From Azonexus sp. (GTDB lineage: Bacteria; Pseudomonadota; Gammaproteobacteria; Burkholderiales; Rhodocyclaceae), in the NCBI GenBank assembly GCA_030696345.1, contig JAUYSK010000007.1:62001-126000 (forward strand): DNA of 64,000 nt. The letters are read 5' to 3'. A model generated the notes under the pieces. It did no database searches. It had not been told where the DNA came from and saw nothing but the letters and a program-made list of their open reading frames with translations. Below are positions 47,929 through 57,041 of the stretch, piece by piece. Numbering within the stretch: the stretch's first letter is position 1; every line of letters begins with the position of its first letter. The position numbers were made by a program, and so were the translations under genes.

Positions 47929-48555
47929 TCAGTCCAGCCCGAACGGCAGCAGTGAGCCGCGACCAACGCGGATCAACTCAGGCGTGGAGCCAGTCAGGTC
48001 GATAATGGTGGTCGGCTCGGTGCCACAATGACCGGCGTCGAGAATCAGTTCCAGTTGGCCTTCCAGTCGATCCTGAATTTCCCAGCCTTCAGTCAGTGGG
48101 AACTCGTCACCGGGCAACTGCAACGTCGTCGTCAGCAAAGGTTCATTCAGCTCTTGAAGCAGCGCCAGCGCAACCGGGTGGTCCGGCACCCGCAAGCCAA
48201 TGGTCTTGCGCTTCGGGTGCAGCACCCGGCGCGGCAATTCCTTGGTGCCTTCAAGGATGAAGGTGTAACTGCCCGGCGTGGTCGCCTTGAGCAGGCGGTA
48301 CTGGGCGTTGTCGACGCGGGCGAAATGGGCGATTTCAGAGAGGTCGCGGACCATCAGCGTCAGATGATGGCGTTCATCCATCTGGCGAATCAGGCGGATC
48401 CGGTCCAGCGCTTCCTTGTCGCCAAGATGGCAACCCAGGGCGTAGCAGGAGTCAGTCGGCAATGCCACCACGCCACCATCGCGAATGAACTCGGCGGCCT
48501 GCGCGAGAAGACGCTGCTGCGGACTATCAGGGTGAATATTGACGACGCGGGCCAT
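47929..48555 (-). CDS. yciO: L-threonylcarbamoyladenylate synthase family protein (YciO type)
   Basis: A 208-residue Sua5/YrdC-fold protein with GGVVALPTDSCYALGC, KRKTIGLRVPDHPV and TTTLQLPGDE, closest to YciO. TsaC/YrdC-type enzymes make the threonylcarbamoyl-adenylate for t6A37 of tRNA; YciO has a related but weaker or unclear activity. The next gene starts six bases downstream. Confidence 0.88.
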   Translation of the reverse strand: MARVVNIHPDSPQQRLLAQAAEFIRDGGVVALPTDSCYALGCHLGDKEALDRIRLIRQMDERHHLTLMVRDLSEIAHFARVDNAQYRLLKATTPGSYTFILEGTKELPRRVLHPKRKTIGLRVPDHPVALALLQELNEPLLTTTLQLPGDEFPLTEGWEIQDRLEGQLELILDAGHCGTEPTTIIDLTGSTPELIRVGRGSLLPFGLD

Positions 48556-48558
48556 GGC

Positions 48559-49398
48559 TTAACGAATCAGACGCCAGACCGGCTTCAGGTCTTCCGGCAA
48601 TTGCGGCAACTTGCCGAGGTCAACATAACTTTCTTCCGGCCCGTGAAAATCCGAGCCGCGCGAGGCATGGAAGGCGTAGTGCCGGACCAGTCGGGCGAAA
48701 TGCATTACATGATCGGGCGAATGGCTGCCGCAGGTCACTTCGACCCCCTGCCCGCCAACATCCTTGAAATCATCAAGAAACTTGCGCATGTCGCCGCCGG
48801 ACATCTTGTAGCGCCCGGGGTGGGCAACCACGGCAACACCGCCAGCCGTATTAATCCAGCCCACCGTTTCTTCCAGGGTCGCCCAACGATGGTCGACATA
48901 GCCCGGCTTGCCCGGCGTAAGGTAATGCTGAAATACACCGGAAACATCGCGGGCAATGCCGATTGACACCAGATAGCGGGCGAAATGAGCCCGCGAAATC
49001 AGGCTCGGATTGGTAGCGAAACACAACGCCCCTTCGTATACGCCAGGCAGGCCAATCGCAGCAAGGGCTTCGCCCATCCGTTTGGCACGTTCGATCCGCC
49101 CGATGCGCAGTTCATCCAGCCCCCCGGACAAAACCGGATTCGCTACATCAAAGCCGAGACCGACCACATGAATCGGCACGCCTTTCCATTCGATGGAAAT
49201 CTCGACCCCATTGACGAAACCCATGCCAGCCTCTTCGGCGGTCGCCTTGGCGATCGCCAGACCACCCAAGTCGTCATGGTCAGTCAGCGCCCAGAGGTCG
49301 ACACCATTGGCCGCCGCCCGACGCGCCACCACTTCGGGGGCAAGCAGGCCATCGGAAACAGACGAATGGCAGTGAAAATCAAAATTTGCGGGGGTCAC
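48559..49398 (-). CDS. PHP-domain phosphoesterase (RNase AM type)
   Basis: About 279 residues of a PHP metallo-phosphoesterase. It has FDFHCHSSVSDG, ALTDHDDLGGL, NGVEIS and VAVVAHPGRYK as metal ligand motifs, and GSDFHGPE near the C-terminus. Relatives include YciV/RNase AM (5'-3' exonuclease, 3',5'-bisphosphate nucleotidase). The start is uncertain: GTG at 49398 is closest to the domain, while GTG at 49437 and ATG at 49494 are possible, the latter inside the divergent gcv promoter. It is the first gene of the leftward run to scpA and rluB. Confidence 0.85.
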   Translation of the reverse strand: MTPANFDFHCHSSVSDGLLAPEVVARRAAANGVDLWALTDHDDLGGLAIAKATAEEAGMGFVNGVEISIEWKGVPIHVVGLGFDVANPVLSGGLDELRIGRIERAKRMGEALAAIGLPGVYEGALCFATNPSLISRAHFARYLVSIGIARDVSGVFQHYLTPGKPGYVDHRWATLEETVGWINTAGGVAVVAHPGRYKMSGGDMRKFLDDFKDVGGQGVEVTCGSHSPDHVMHFARLVRHYAFHASRGSDFHGPEESYVDLGKLPQLPEDLKPVWRLIR

Positions 49399-49476
49399 AG
49401 GCTTCAGGGGCAAGGCAAAAAGTGATTTTATCACGAAGGCAGGCAGCGGCCGGATTCCCTTGTGCAGTGCAGCAGG

Positions 49477-49505
49477 TTGCAGCCGGACAGGCATCCCGAT
49501 ATAGT
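49477..49505 (+). promoter_or_regulatory. gcvTHP operon promoter
   Basis: TTGCAG, a 17-base spacer and TATAGT lie immediately upstream of the glycine riboswitch; transcription would begin near 49512. Confidence 0.65.
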
Positions 49506-49513
49506 GCCTCCCG

Positions 49514-49690
49514 TCCCATGGGAGAGCGCAGATCAAGTCTGCCGCCGAAGGCGCAATTTCACCCGAAAACGCTCAGGTAAAAGGACCATGGACCGGACGA
49601 ATTGAGTAAATTCGTCTGAAACTCTGGAGAGCGACGTCAACAGCGTCCACCGATGGGGCAAATCTCTCAGGTATCGAGGACAGAGGGGTG
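49514..49690 (+). ncRNA. tandem glycine riboswitch
   Basis: Two consecutive glycine aptamers. The first has GGGAGAGCGC, GCCGCCGAAGGCGCAA, CGCTCAGGTAAAAGGAC (about 49520-49590). The second repeats the pattern with CTGGAGAGCG, CACCGATGGGGCAA and TCTCAGGTATCGAGGACAGAG (about 49622-49686). These are the conserved cores of the family. It controls the gcvTHP genes that follow; glycine binding normally turns such leaders on. Confidence 0.95.
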
Positions 49691-49725
49691 AAACGCAAGA
49701 TTCGTTCTTTCGTTTCACCCTTTTT
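49686..49725 (+). terminator. expression-platform terminator of the glycine riboswitch
   Basis: GGGTGAAACG and CGTTTCACCC form a 10-bp perfect stem with a 15-base loop, followed by TTTTT, directly after aptamer 2 and 45 bases before gcvT. The 5' arm abuts the end of the aptamer, so ligand binding can compete with the hairpin: an on-switch by antitermination. Confidence 0.85.
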
Positions 49726-49769
49726 CCGTTTCAAGAACTGACGTTAATAAACGTCTGTAAAGGATTGAT

Positions 49770-50861
49770 ATGCTGAAGAAAACAGTTTTGAACGCGGCTC
49801 ATCGCGCGATGAATGCCCGGATGGTTGATTTCGGTGGCTGGGACATGCCGGTCAACTACGGCTCGCAGATTGAAGAGCACAACGCCGTGCGCAATAACTG
49901 CGGCATGTTCGACGTTTCGCACATGTGCCCGGTCGATGTGGTCGGTCCCGATTGCCGTGCCTTCCTTTCCCGCCTTGTTGCCAACGATGTCGCCAAACTG
50001 CAGATTTCCGGCAAGGCCCTCTATGCCGCGATGCTCAACGACGCTGGTGGCGTCATTGACGACCTGATCATCTATTTCCTGACCGATACGCGCTTCCGCA
50101 TCGTCGTCAATGCCGGCACTGCCGAGAAGGATCTGGCCTGGATGCAGGGCAAGGTGGCCGAATGGAAGATGGATGTGACGATCACCCAGCGTCGTGACGG
50201 CGTCAACAATCTCGGCATCATCGCCGTGCAGGGCCCGAATGCCCGCACCAAGGTATGGGAAGTCCTGCCACAGACCAAGGCCGCGACGGAAGGCCTGAAG
50301 GCTTTCTTTGCCGCTGAAGTCGATCAGTATTTCATCGCCAGCACCGGCTACACCGGTGAAGACGGCTACGAAATCATGCTGCCTGCGGGCGAAGCCGAAG
50401 CTCTCTGGAATGCGCTGCACAAGGCTGGTGTTGCGCCCTGCGGACTTGGCGCCCGTGACACGCTGCGCCTCGAAGCCGGCATGAACCTCTATGGTCAGGA
50501 CATGGACGAGACAGTCTCGCCGCTCGACGCCGGACTCGCCTGGACAGTCGCCATGAAAGACGACCGCGATTTTGTCGGAAAATCGGCGTTGACCGCAGCA
50601 GGCCAGCAAAAGCAATTCCTCGGGCTCATTCTGCTTGACAAAGGCGTGCTGCGTGGACATCAACAAGTAATTACAAAACAAGGAAATGGAGAGATTACTT
50701 CAGGTAGTTTCTCACCAACCTTGCAACAGTCTATTGCCCTTGCCCGCCTGCCGCTCGGCGTCGCCATCGGTGACGAAGTTGAAGTCGATATCCGCGGCAA
50801 GCTGCTCAAGGCCAAGGTCGTCAAACCCGTATTCGCCCGCAACGGCAAGTCAGTCATCTAA
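49770..50861 (+). CDS. gcvT: glycine cleavage system aminomethyltransferase (T protein)
   Basis: GcvT, 363 residues, with [35 protein letters not shown] and [16 protein letters not shown]. It transfers the methylene group from aminomethyl-lipoyl-H protein to tetrahydrofolate, releasing ammonia. AAAGGA precedes the ATG. It is the first gene of the riboswitch-controlled gcvT-gcvH-gcvP operon, and the complete set of specific proteins is present. Confidence 0.97.
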   Translation: MLKKTVLNAAHRAMNARMVDFGGWDMPVNYGSQIEEHNAVRNNCGMFDVSHMCPVDVVGPDCRAFLSRLVANDVAKLQISGKALYAAMLNDAGGVIDDLIIYFLTDTRFRIVVNAGTAEKDLAWMQGKVAEWKMDVTITQRRDGVNNLGIIAVQGPNARTKVWEVLPQTKAATEGLKAFFAAEVDQYFIASTGYTGEDGYEIMLPAGEAEALWNALHKAGVAPCGLGARDTLRLEAGMNLYGQDMDETVSPLDAGLAWTVAMKDDRDFVGKSALTAAGQQKQFLGLILLDKGVLRGHQQVITKQGNGEITSGSFSPTLQQSIALARLPLGVAIGDEVEVDIRGKLLKAKVVKPVFARNGKSVI

Positions 50862-50884
50862 CACCCCCCATTCAGGAGAAAACC

Positions 50885-51265
50885 ATGTCCAACGCCCCCG
50901 CCAACCTCAAGTACACCGCCTCTCACGAATGGATGCTGCTCAACGCTGATGGCAGCGTCACCGTCGGCATTACCGATCACGCTCAGGAAGCCCTCGGCGA
51001 CCTCGTTTTCGTTGAATTGCCTGAAGTCGGTGCACATTTCGAAGCCGAGAAGGAAATTGCCGTTGTCGAATCCGTCAAAGCTGCGGCTGACGTCTACGCC
51101 CCGCTGTCCGGCACCGTCAGCGAAGTCAACCAAGCTGCCGTTGATGCGCCGGAATCGGTCAATCAGGATTCCTACGCTGCCTGGCTCTTCAAGCTGACCC
51201 CGGACAATGCCGGCGACCTCGACAAGATGCTCGACGCCGCTGCTTACCAAGCCATCGCTGACTAA
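50885..51265 (+). CDS. gcvH: glycine cleavage system H protein
   Basis: GcvH, 126 residues, with the lipoylated lysine in [14 protein letters not shown] and the conserved [18 protein letters not shown]. It shuttles the aminomethyl group between P, T and L proteins. It follows gcvT by 23 bases with AGGAG before the ATG. Confidence 0.98.
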   Translation: MSNAPANLKYTASHEWMLLNADGSVTVGITDHAQEALGDLVFVELPEVGAHFEAEKEIAVVESVKAAADVYAPLSGTVSEVNQAAVDAPESVNQDSYAAWLFKLTPDNAGDLDKMLDAAAYQAIAD

Positions 51266-51278
51266 TCAGGAACCGCCC

Positions 51279-54170
51279 ATGCCGCTCAATCAACCGCTCT
51301 CCGCGCTGGAGCAGCACGACGAGTTCATCGGCCGTCACATTGGCCCGTGCGCGACTGAAATGGCCGCCATGCTGGCCGCCATCGGCGCCGAAAGCCTGGA
51401 ACAGCTGATCGACCAGACGGTACCCGCTGCCATTCGCCTGCCGGCCGACCTGCCGCTGCCCGCCCCGCGTCGCGAACACGAAGCGCTGGCCGACCTCAAG
51501 GCCATCGCCAGCAAGAACGTCATCAACAAGTCCTGCATCGGCATGGGCTATTACGACACGCTGACGCCCAAGGTCATCCTGCGCAACGTCCTGGAAAACC
51601 CGGGCTGGTACACCGCCTACACGCCCTATCCGGCTGAAATCGCCCAGGGCCGTCTGGAAGCGCTGATGAATTTCCAGCAGATGGTCGTTGACCTGACCGG
51701 CCTGGAAATCGCCAATGCTTCGTTGCTCGACGAAGCCACAGCCGCCGCCGAAGCGATGACTATGGCTCGCCGCGTTTCCAAGTCGAAATCCAACCGATTC
51801 CTGGTTGATGCCAACTGCTTCCCGCAGACCATCGATGTGGTGAAGACCCGTGCCGGATATTTCGGCTTCGAACTGGTGATTGCTGCGGTGGACAGTGTAA
51901 AAGAAGAAGATTTCTTCGGCGCCCTGCTTCAATATCCGAACAGCACCGGTGATGTACACGATCTGACCGCGACCATTGCCGGCCTCAAGGCCAAGGGTGC
52001 GACCGTTGCCGTCGCCAGCGACCTGATGGCGCTGGTCCTGCTTAAATCGCCAGGCGCCATGGGCGCCGACATTGCGCTGGGTTCCAGTCAGCGCTTCGGC
52101 ATCCCGATGGGTTTTGGCGGCCCGCACGCTGCCTTTTTTGCTACCCGCGAAGCCTATGTCCGCTCAATGCCGGGCCGCATCATCGGTGTTTCGAAAGATG
52201 CGCGCGGCAACACTGCCTACCGCATGGCACTGCAGACCCGTGAGCAGCATATCCGGCGCGAAAAGGCCAACTCCAACATCTGCACCTCGCAAGTGCTGCT
52301 CGCCAACATGGCCGGCATGTATGCCGTTTATCACGGCCCGCAAGGCCTGCGCACCATCGCTGGCCGCATCCACCGACTGACCGCGATCCTGGCTGAAGGC
52401 CTGAAGCGGGCCGGTGTCACCGTGCTGACCAAGCAGTTCTTCGATACCGTGCAGTTCGATCTGGCTGCCCGTGCCGACTCGGTCTACCGTGAGGCCCAGA
52501 GCGCCGGCTACAACTTGCGCCACGTTTCAGCGGGTGTGCTCGGCGTTTCCTTTGATGAATCGACGACGCGCCATGATGTGAGCACGCTGTTCAAACTGAT
52601 CACCCAGGTCACGCTCGACATGAACGCTATCGATGCCCATGTCGCAGCTGCTGATCCGGCCCTGCCGGCAGACCTGTTCCGCACCGACGCCATCCTGCAG
52701 CACCCGGTGTTCAACACGCACCACACTGAACACGAGATGCTGCGCTATCTGAAGTCACTGCAGAACAAGGATCTGGCCCTCGATCACTCAATGATTTCGC
52801 TCGGTTCCTGCACGATGAAGCTGAACGCCACCAGCGAGATGATTCCGGTCACCTGGCCGGAATTTGGTGGCCTGCACCCGTTCGCACCGCGTGATCAGGC
52901 GGTTGGGTATCTCGAAATGATCGCCAGCCTGACTGATTGGCTGAAGACCGTCACCGGCTTCGACGCCATCTGCATGCAGCCAAACTCCGGTGCGCAGGGC
53001 GAATATGCGGGTCTGGTCGCGATTGCCCGCTACCACGCCAGCCGTGGCGACAGCCATCGCGACATCTGCCTGATCCCGAAATCAGCGCACGGCACCAACC
53101 CGGCCACGGCGCAGATGGCCAACATGAAAGTTGTCGTTGTCGATTGTGATGACAGCGGCAACGTCGATGTCGCCGACCTCAAGGCCAAGGCCGAAGCGCA
53201 CAAGGACGACCTGGCCTGCCTGATGATCACCTACCCATCCACCCACGGTGTCTTCGAGGAAGCAGTGCGCGACATCTGCGCCATCGTGCACGCCAATGGC
53301 GGCCAGGTTTACATGGACGGCGCCAATCTCAACGCCCAAGTCGGCCTGACCTCGCCCGGCTTCATCGGGGCCGACGTCAGCCACATGAACCTGCACAAGA
53401 CCTTCGCCATTCCGCACGGCGGCGGTGGACCAGGCATGGGCCCGATCGGCCTCAAGGCCCATCTCGCACCGTTCATGGCTGACCATGCCGTAGTGGCAAC
53501 TGGCGCGGCAGATCGCGTCAATGCCGGCCAGGGTGCAGTCTCCGCCGCGCCGTTTGGCTCGGCCTCGATCCTGACCATTTCGTGGATGTACCTTGCCATG
53601 CTTGGTGGCGCCGGCGTCAAGAAGGCGACCCAAGTCGCCATCCTGAACGCCAACTACGTGGCCAGGAAGCTCAACGACCACTATCCGGTGCTTTACTTCG
53701 GCACCAACGGTCGCGTCGCCCACGAGTGCATTCTCGACATTCGCCCGCTCAAGGCAATCACCGGGATCAGCGAAACGGATATCGCCAAGCGCCTGATGGA
53801 CTACGGCTTCCACGCCCCGACCGTCAGCTTCCCGGTCGCTGGCACGATCATGGTCGAGCCGACCGAATCGGAATCGAAGGCTGAACTGGATCGCTTCATT
53901 GAAGCGATGACGAGTATCCGCGAGGAAATCCGTCAGATCGAAAATGGCACGCTGCCAGCCGACAACAATCCGCTGAAGAATGCGCCGCATTCGCAGGCAG
54001 ATGTCATCGATGCGGAATGGAATCGCCCTTACAGCCGCCAGCAGGCTGTTTTCCCGCTACCCTGGGTGGCTGCCAACAAGTTCTGGCCAAGCGTCAATCG
54101 CATCGATGATGTGTATGGCGACCGCAACCTGAACTGTTCATGCCCGCCGATGGAAGCGTACACCGACTGA
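51279..54170 (+). CDS. gcvP: glycine dehydrogenase (decarboxylating, P protein)
   Basis: GcvP, 963 residues, the long homodimeric form with two PLP-transferase-like halves. The PLP lysine is in [16 protein letters not shown] (about residue 706). It decarboxylates glycine and passes the aminomethyl group to GcvH. The ATG at 51279, with AGGA eight bases upstream, is chosen over an upstream in-frame ATG inside gcvH. No clear terminator follows. Confidence 0.98.
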   Translation: MPLNQPLSALEQHDEFIGRHIGPCATEMAAMLAAIGAESLEQLIDQTVPAAIRLPADLPLPAPRREHEALADLKAIASKNVINKSCIGMGYYDTLTPKVILRNVLENPGWYTAYTPYPAEIAQGRLEALMNFQQMVVDLTGLEIANASLLDEATAAAEAMTMARRVSKSKSNRFLVDANCFPQTIDVVKTRAGYFGFELVIAAVDSVKEEDFFGALLQYPNSTGDVHDLTATIAGLKAKGATVAVASDLMALVLLKSPGAMGADIALGSSQRFGIPMGFGGPHAAFFATREAYVRSMPGRIIGVSKDARGNTAYRMALQTREQHIRREKANSNICTSQVLLANMAGMYAVYHGPQGLRTIAGRIHRLTAILAEGLKRAGVTVLTKQFFDTVQFDLAARADSVYREAQSAGYNLRHVSAGVLGVSFDESTTRHDVSTLFKLITQVTLDMNAIDAHVAAADPALPADLFRTDAILQHPVFNTHHTEHEMLRYLKSLQNKDLALDHSMISLGSCTMKLNATSEMIPVTWPEFGGLHPFAPRDQAVGYLEMIASLTDWLKTVTGFDAICMQPNSGAQGEYAGLVAIARYHASRGDSHRDICLIPKSAHGTNPATAQMANMKVVVVDCDDSGNVDVADLKAKAEAHKDDLACLMITYPSTHGVFEEAVRDICAIVHANGGQVYMDGANLNAQVGLTSPGFIGADVSHMNLHKTFAIPHGGGGPGMGPIGLKAHLAPFMADHAVVATGAADRVNAGQGAVSAAPFGSASILTISWMYLAMLGGAGVKKATQVAILNANYVARKLNDHYPVLYFGTNGRVAHECILDIRPLKAITGISETDIAKRLMDYGFHAPTVSFPVAGTIMVEPTESESKAELDRFIEAMTSIREEIRQIENGTLPADNNPLKNAPHSQADVIDAEWNRPYSRQQAVFPLPWVAANKFWPSVNRIDDVYGDRNLNCSCPPMEAYTD

Positions 54171-54248
54171 TGGAATAGATATCTCAGCCTACATGACTTC
54201 GATCGAGACATAACGGGATAGCAAAAACTCAGGAATACTCGCCGAAAA

Positions 54249-54392
54249 ATGCGAGAGCGCATCCTAGCCCGATTGCGGCGCATCTTGGGGCAATTGCTGG
54301 AACCGTTTGAACGCTATTTGACGCAGGGCAATCTTAGGGGCGCGTATCAGATGCCGTTTGCGCGGAAGGCACTGGCTAAAAAACAGGGATGA
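54249..54392 (+). CDS. possible 47-residue basic peptide ORF
   Basis: An ATG-to-TGA frame of 47 codons encoding an amphipathic, strongly basic peptide (ERILARLRRILGQLLEPFERY and a Lys-rich end). There is no Shine-Dalgarno sequence. It could be a small gene, a decayed fragment of a larger one, or chance. Confidence 0.15.
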   Translation: MRERILARLRRILGQLLEPFERYLTQGNLRGAYQMPFARKALAKKQG

Positions 54393-54565
54393 TAACAATC
54401 TGCATCACTGCCACCTGACCTTGGTTATCACGAAAGCATTGTGCTTTTCTGGTCCAGTTGGAGTGTCGGAATTATTTACACACAACGATAGCCACGGTAT
54501 CGATGCATCAATTCGCTTCGGCCTATCTTATTGAATAAATGACGTTATTCAAATAATAATTAAAG

Positions 54566-54582
54566 TTGGCATGCGTCATGCT
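54566..54582 (+). promoter_or_regulatory. sigma-54 promoter of the PEP-CTERM gene
   Basis: TTGGCATGCGTCATGCT has the GG-N10-GC spacing of RpoN promoters and close matches to both the -24 (TTGGCA) and -12 (TGCT) elements. The predicted start is near 54594, 25 bases before the ATG at 54619. PrsR, the NtrC-type activator encoded at 16045, is the likely partner. Confidence 0.75.
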
Positions 54583-54618
54583 CAGGTTATTTGAGAACTT
54601 AAATATAGGGAGTCACAA

Positions 54619-55233
54619 ATGTCGATTTTTAAAAGCTTTCTGAGTAAAGTGTGTTTTGTATTTCTTCTGGTTACAGGTTATGCGCAAGCTGTTCCGTTAG
54701 ATGTAGGTACGTGGAACAATGGTGGTTGCTGCAGTGATATGACTCGCGGCTACTGGTTCACCGCTCCCACTGCTTTCACAATAACGGGCTTGAATGTTCC
54801 GACCAACGGAAATGGAACTGGTGCCACGCTGGAAGTTCTGCGGCTAAACAGCACTCCGAACAATTGGCCGTCAACGACGAACAGTTTTTCTCAGTTGGGT
54901 TTCTGGTCGGGCCTCACTTCAGTAACTACAAATATTTCATTCAATACCGGTGATGTAGTGGGTATATTGGGATGGGCCGATGGTCAGACCCCTTATGGTC
55001 AAGGCGACTATGTGACCTCCCTTGGTGGTTTTGCGATCACATTGACACGTTTCGGTTTTCAGGATTTGGGGCAGGCCCATGACGTCTGGTCGGAACCAGG
55101 CGGTTCAATTGGGGTCATTGGTATGGATTATGTTTTGGGCAATGGAAATCAGGTACCTGAGCCAGCATCCCTTGCGCTGCTTGGCCTTGGCCTCGTCGGT
55201 CTGGTTGTTTCCCGCCGTCGCAAGATCGCTTGA
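54619..55233 (+). CDS. PEP-CTERM sorting-domain protein
   Basis: A 204-residue secreted protein. It has an N-terminal signal peptide (about 1-24, ending AQA), a beta-rich, Gly/Asn/Thr-rich body with a CC pair at about residue 37, and a C-terminal sorting signal: VPEPASLALLG, a hydrophobic helix and the basic tail SRRRK. Exosortase A is expected to cut at the PEP motif and link the protein to the envelope or matrix. It is preceded by a sigma-54 promoter and followed by a terminator, so it is monocistronic and probably in the PrsK/PrsR regulon. The function of the body is unknown. Confidence 0.9.
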   Translation: MSIFKSFLSKVCFVFLLVTGYAQAVPLDVGTWNNGGCCSDMTRGYWFTAPTAFTITGLNVPTNGNGTGATLEVLRLNSTPNNWPSTTNSFSQLGFWSGLTSVTTNISFNTGDVVGILGWADGQTPYGQGDYVTSLGGFAITLTRFGFQDLGQAHDVWSEPGGSIGVIGMDYVLGNGNQVPEPASLALLGLGLVGLVVSRRRKIA

Positions 55234-55253
55234 TCAAATCTCACTTAGTACAG

Positions 55254-55278
55254 AACCCGCCCGAGTGGCGGGTTTTTT
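55254..55278 (+). terminator. terminator of the PEP-CTERM gene
   Basis: ACCCGCC CGAGT GGCGGGT gives a 7-bp GC-rich stem with a five-base loop followed by TTTTT, 20 bases after the stop codon. Confidence 0.9.
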
Positions 55279-55438
55279 GTTGCTGGTAAATTCCAACCGG
55301 CGACTGAAAGATTCATTTCATAGCACTGGATTGCTTCCGCAGAAATCTGCTGAATCGATCAATGGATATATAAATTACGAACCCGCATAGAATGGAACCT
55401 AAACTCTTGGTAACTCATGCCAGGAAGCAATATAGACA

Positions 55439-55466
55439 GTGACACAATAAATTAAATTAATATAAT
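55439..55466 (+). promoter_or_regulatory. sigma-70 promoter abutting the hypothetical gene start
   Basis: GTGACA, a 16-base spacer and a perfect TATAAT end one base before the annotated ATG at 55468. A transcript would begin near 55473, after that ATG, so either the promoter is unused or the true start is downstream. Confidence 0.5.
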
Positions 55467-55467
55467 C

Positions 55468-56028
55468 ATGGCATTACAAACACATCCGTCAGTCGATTTC
55501 TCCGCCGTCGCCAAATGGCCCAACGTCCCCGCCTGTTATGACTGGTTGTCGCTCGACCGGCGGGGCGACTGGCGATTGCAGGGAGAACGCGTCATGCACA
55601 GCGGCCTGATCAACTTCATCAACCGGCAGTACGGGGGTGATGAGTCAGGCTGCTGGTTTTTGCAGAATGGGCCGCAACGGGTTTTTGTCAGCCTCGCCTA
55701 CACGCCCTGGGTGTTCCGGCGCGAGGCTGATGCCTTCCTCAGCCATACCGGCCAGGCGGCGGGAATGCCGCAGGGCGTTTTCCTCGACGAAGAAGGCAGC
55801 ATCCTCCTCGAAACAAGCCTTGGTATCGGCCTGCTTGACGACCGCGACCTGGCCTATTTTCTCGGCCAATGCCGGAACTCAGACGATCAGCCTGCAGAGG
55901 AACAGGCGCTCCTTGGCCTGATGCAAGGCACGCCCAGTACCATTTACTGGCAAGGCCTCCGGATTCAGTCGATTGCTGCGGTCGACGTGCCAAAACGCTA
56001 TAGATTCAACCCGCAACCACAGCCCTGA
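55468..56028 (+). CDS. conserved protein of unknown function
   Basis: A 186-residue soluble protein with no signal peptide. It contains NVPACYDWLSLDRRGDWRLQGE near the start, SGCWFLQNGPQRVFVSLAYTPWVFR in the middle, and HTGQAAGMPQGVFLDEEGSILLE. I recall similar proteins in betaproteobacteria under an uncharacterised family and can assign no reaction. It lacks a Shine-Dalgarno sequence at the ATG, and a strong promoter motif abuts that ATG, so translation may begin later, though the conserved NVPACYDW block argues for a start near here. It converges on the arginase gene with six bases between stops. Confidence 0.75.
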   Translation: MALQTHPSVDFSAVAKWPNVPACYDWLSLDRRGDWRLQGERVMHSGLINFINRQYGGDESGCWFLQNGPQRVFVSLAYTPWVFRREADAFLSHTGQAAGMPQGVFLDEEGSILLETSLGIGLLDDRDLAYFLGQCRNSDDQPAEEQALLGLMQGTPSTIYWQGLRIQSIAAVDVPKRYRFNPQPQP

Positions 56029-56034
56029 ACGAGT

Positions 56035-56913
56035 TCAGTCGGTCACCCCAGGCAGGACTTCAGCGATCAGGTCGGAAATCAAGCCGGCTGTAACGCCTTG
56101 GCTGTCGCGATCCGGGTTGTATTCGACAATTTCCAGCGCCAGCAAACCCGATAGCGCTGATAGGCGCCCCAAGGCCGCCAAAACATCACCATCCCACAAG
56201 CCTTCCGGCTCGGGGCTGCCAACCCCCGGCGCCAACCCCGGATCGATCGCGTCGAGATCGAGCGTTACCCCGAAACCGCTTGGCGCACGGGTAACGACAG
56301 CCATCGCCTCGTCGAGGCAAACAGCAAAACCCCGCGCCAGAATTTCCTCGCTATCGATAATCCTGACACCCATCTGGCGCAAAAAATCGATTTCTTCCGG
56401 CTCATAGCTGCGCGGTCCGAGGACCACGGTATGCGCGGCACTCACCTGCGGCCCGGCCAGGCCGAGATTGAGCAAGCGTTTGTCACCACGACCCAGCAGG
56501 CAGGCCAGCGGCATGCCATGAACAGCCCCGGAATAGGTCGTTTCCGGCGTATGACTATCGAGGTGGGCATCAATCCAAAGGAGGCCAACCGGAGCTTTGG
56601 CAACGCGTGCAACACCACTCCAGGTGCCGATGGCAACTGAGTGATCGCCACCGATCACGACCGGAAACTCATGGGCATGCAAGGCCACTGCCACTTCGTC
56701 CGCCAGATTCCTACACAGGCGGGCTATCCGTCCAGTCTCCGAAACTCCCGGAGCATCGGGGGCAAACAGGGTTTTCCCCCAGTCGATCAAGGGATGATCC
56801 GCCAGTTCGTGCCAGGCCTGCGAGCGATGATAGGCCACCGGCCCGTCTTCGCAGCCCTGATCCTGAGCCCCCAGGCCACTGGCGGCACCGATGATCCTAA
56901 CCCTGCTGGTCAT
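56035..56913 (-). CDS. rocF: arginase
   Basis: A 292-residue ureohydrolase. Manganese and substrate motifs are visible: VIGGDHSVAIGTW, LLWIDAHLDSHTPETTYSGAVHGMP (the arginase-type pattern) and TLDLDAIDPGLAPGVGSPEPEGL. It hydrolyses arginine to ornithine and urea. The order of side-chain contacts fits arginase better than agmatinase or formimidoglutamase, but specificity should be confirmed. It is divergent from the mla-like operon across 128 bases. Confidence 0.88.
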   Translation of the reverse strand: MTSRVRIIGAASGLGAQDQGCEDGPVAYHRSQAWHELADHPLIDWGKTLFAPDAPGVSETGRIARLCRNLADEVAVALHAHEFPVVIGGDHSVAIGTWSGVARVAKAPVGLLWIDAHLDSHTPETTYSGAVHGMPLACLLGRGDKRLLNLGLAGPQVSAAHTVVLGPRSYEPEEIDFLRQMGVRIIDSEEILARGFAVCLDEAMAVVTRAPSGFGVTLDLDAIDPGLAPGVGSPEPEGLWDGDVLAALGRLSALSGLLALEIVEYNPDRDSQGVTAGLISDLIAEVLPGVTD

Positions 56914-57000
56914 GCCCTTGTACCCCTGCCCTGAACCGATTGTTTCGAGAAATTGCCGGTACCACTCTTGGCCGCAGCAAAGCCCGGCACCACTATTCCG

Positions 57001-57006
57001 TATAAT
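57001..57006 (+). promoter_or_regulatory. -10 element upstream of the mla-like operon
   Basis: A perfect TATAAT 36 bases before the permease start; the -35 region at the proper distance is poor. It lies in the divergent gap with arginase. Confidence 0.35.
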
Positions 57007-57041
57007 TTAACCCAGACCTGCATAAGCGCTCCAAACACCCC

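Larger units (their letters stand above)
54171..54618. other. 448-base gap between gcvP and the PEP-CTERM gene
   Basis: The left part holds only a doubtful small ORF (54249-54392). The right part is AT-rich and carries the sigma-54 promoter at 54566-54582. Binding sites for the activator PrsR would be expected in about 54420-54540, but no symmetric motif is evident. No terminator for the gcv operon was found. Confidence 0.5.

Noticed and set aside
49731..50681. 316-codon open frame opposite gcvT
   Set aside because: Shadow of the GcvT gene; gcvT has clear motifs, Shine-Dalgarno and riboswitch context.
53082..53990. 302-codon open frame opposite gcvP
   Set aside because: Shadow of the well-conserved P protein gene.
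54391..54430. GATAAC...GTTATC inverted repeat between gcvP and the PEP-CTERM gene
   Set aside because: Six-base arms with a loop of over 25 bases; likely chance, and no T tract follows.
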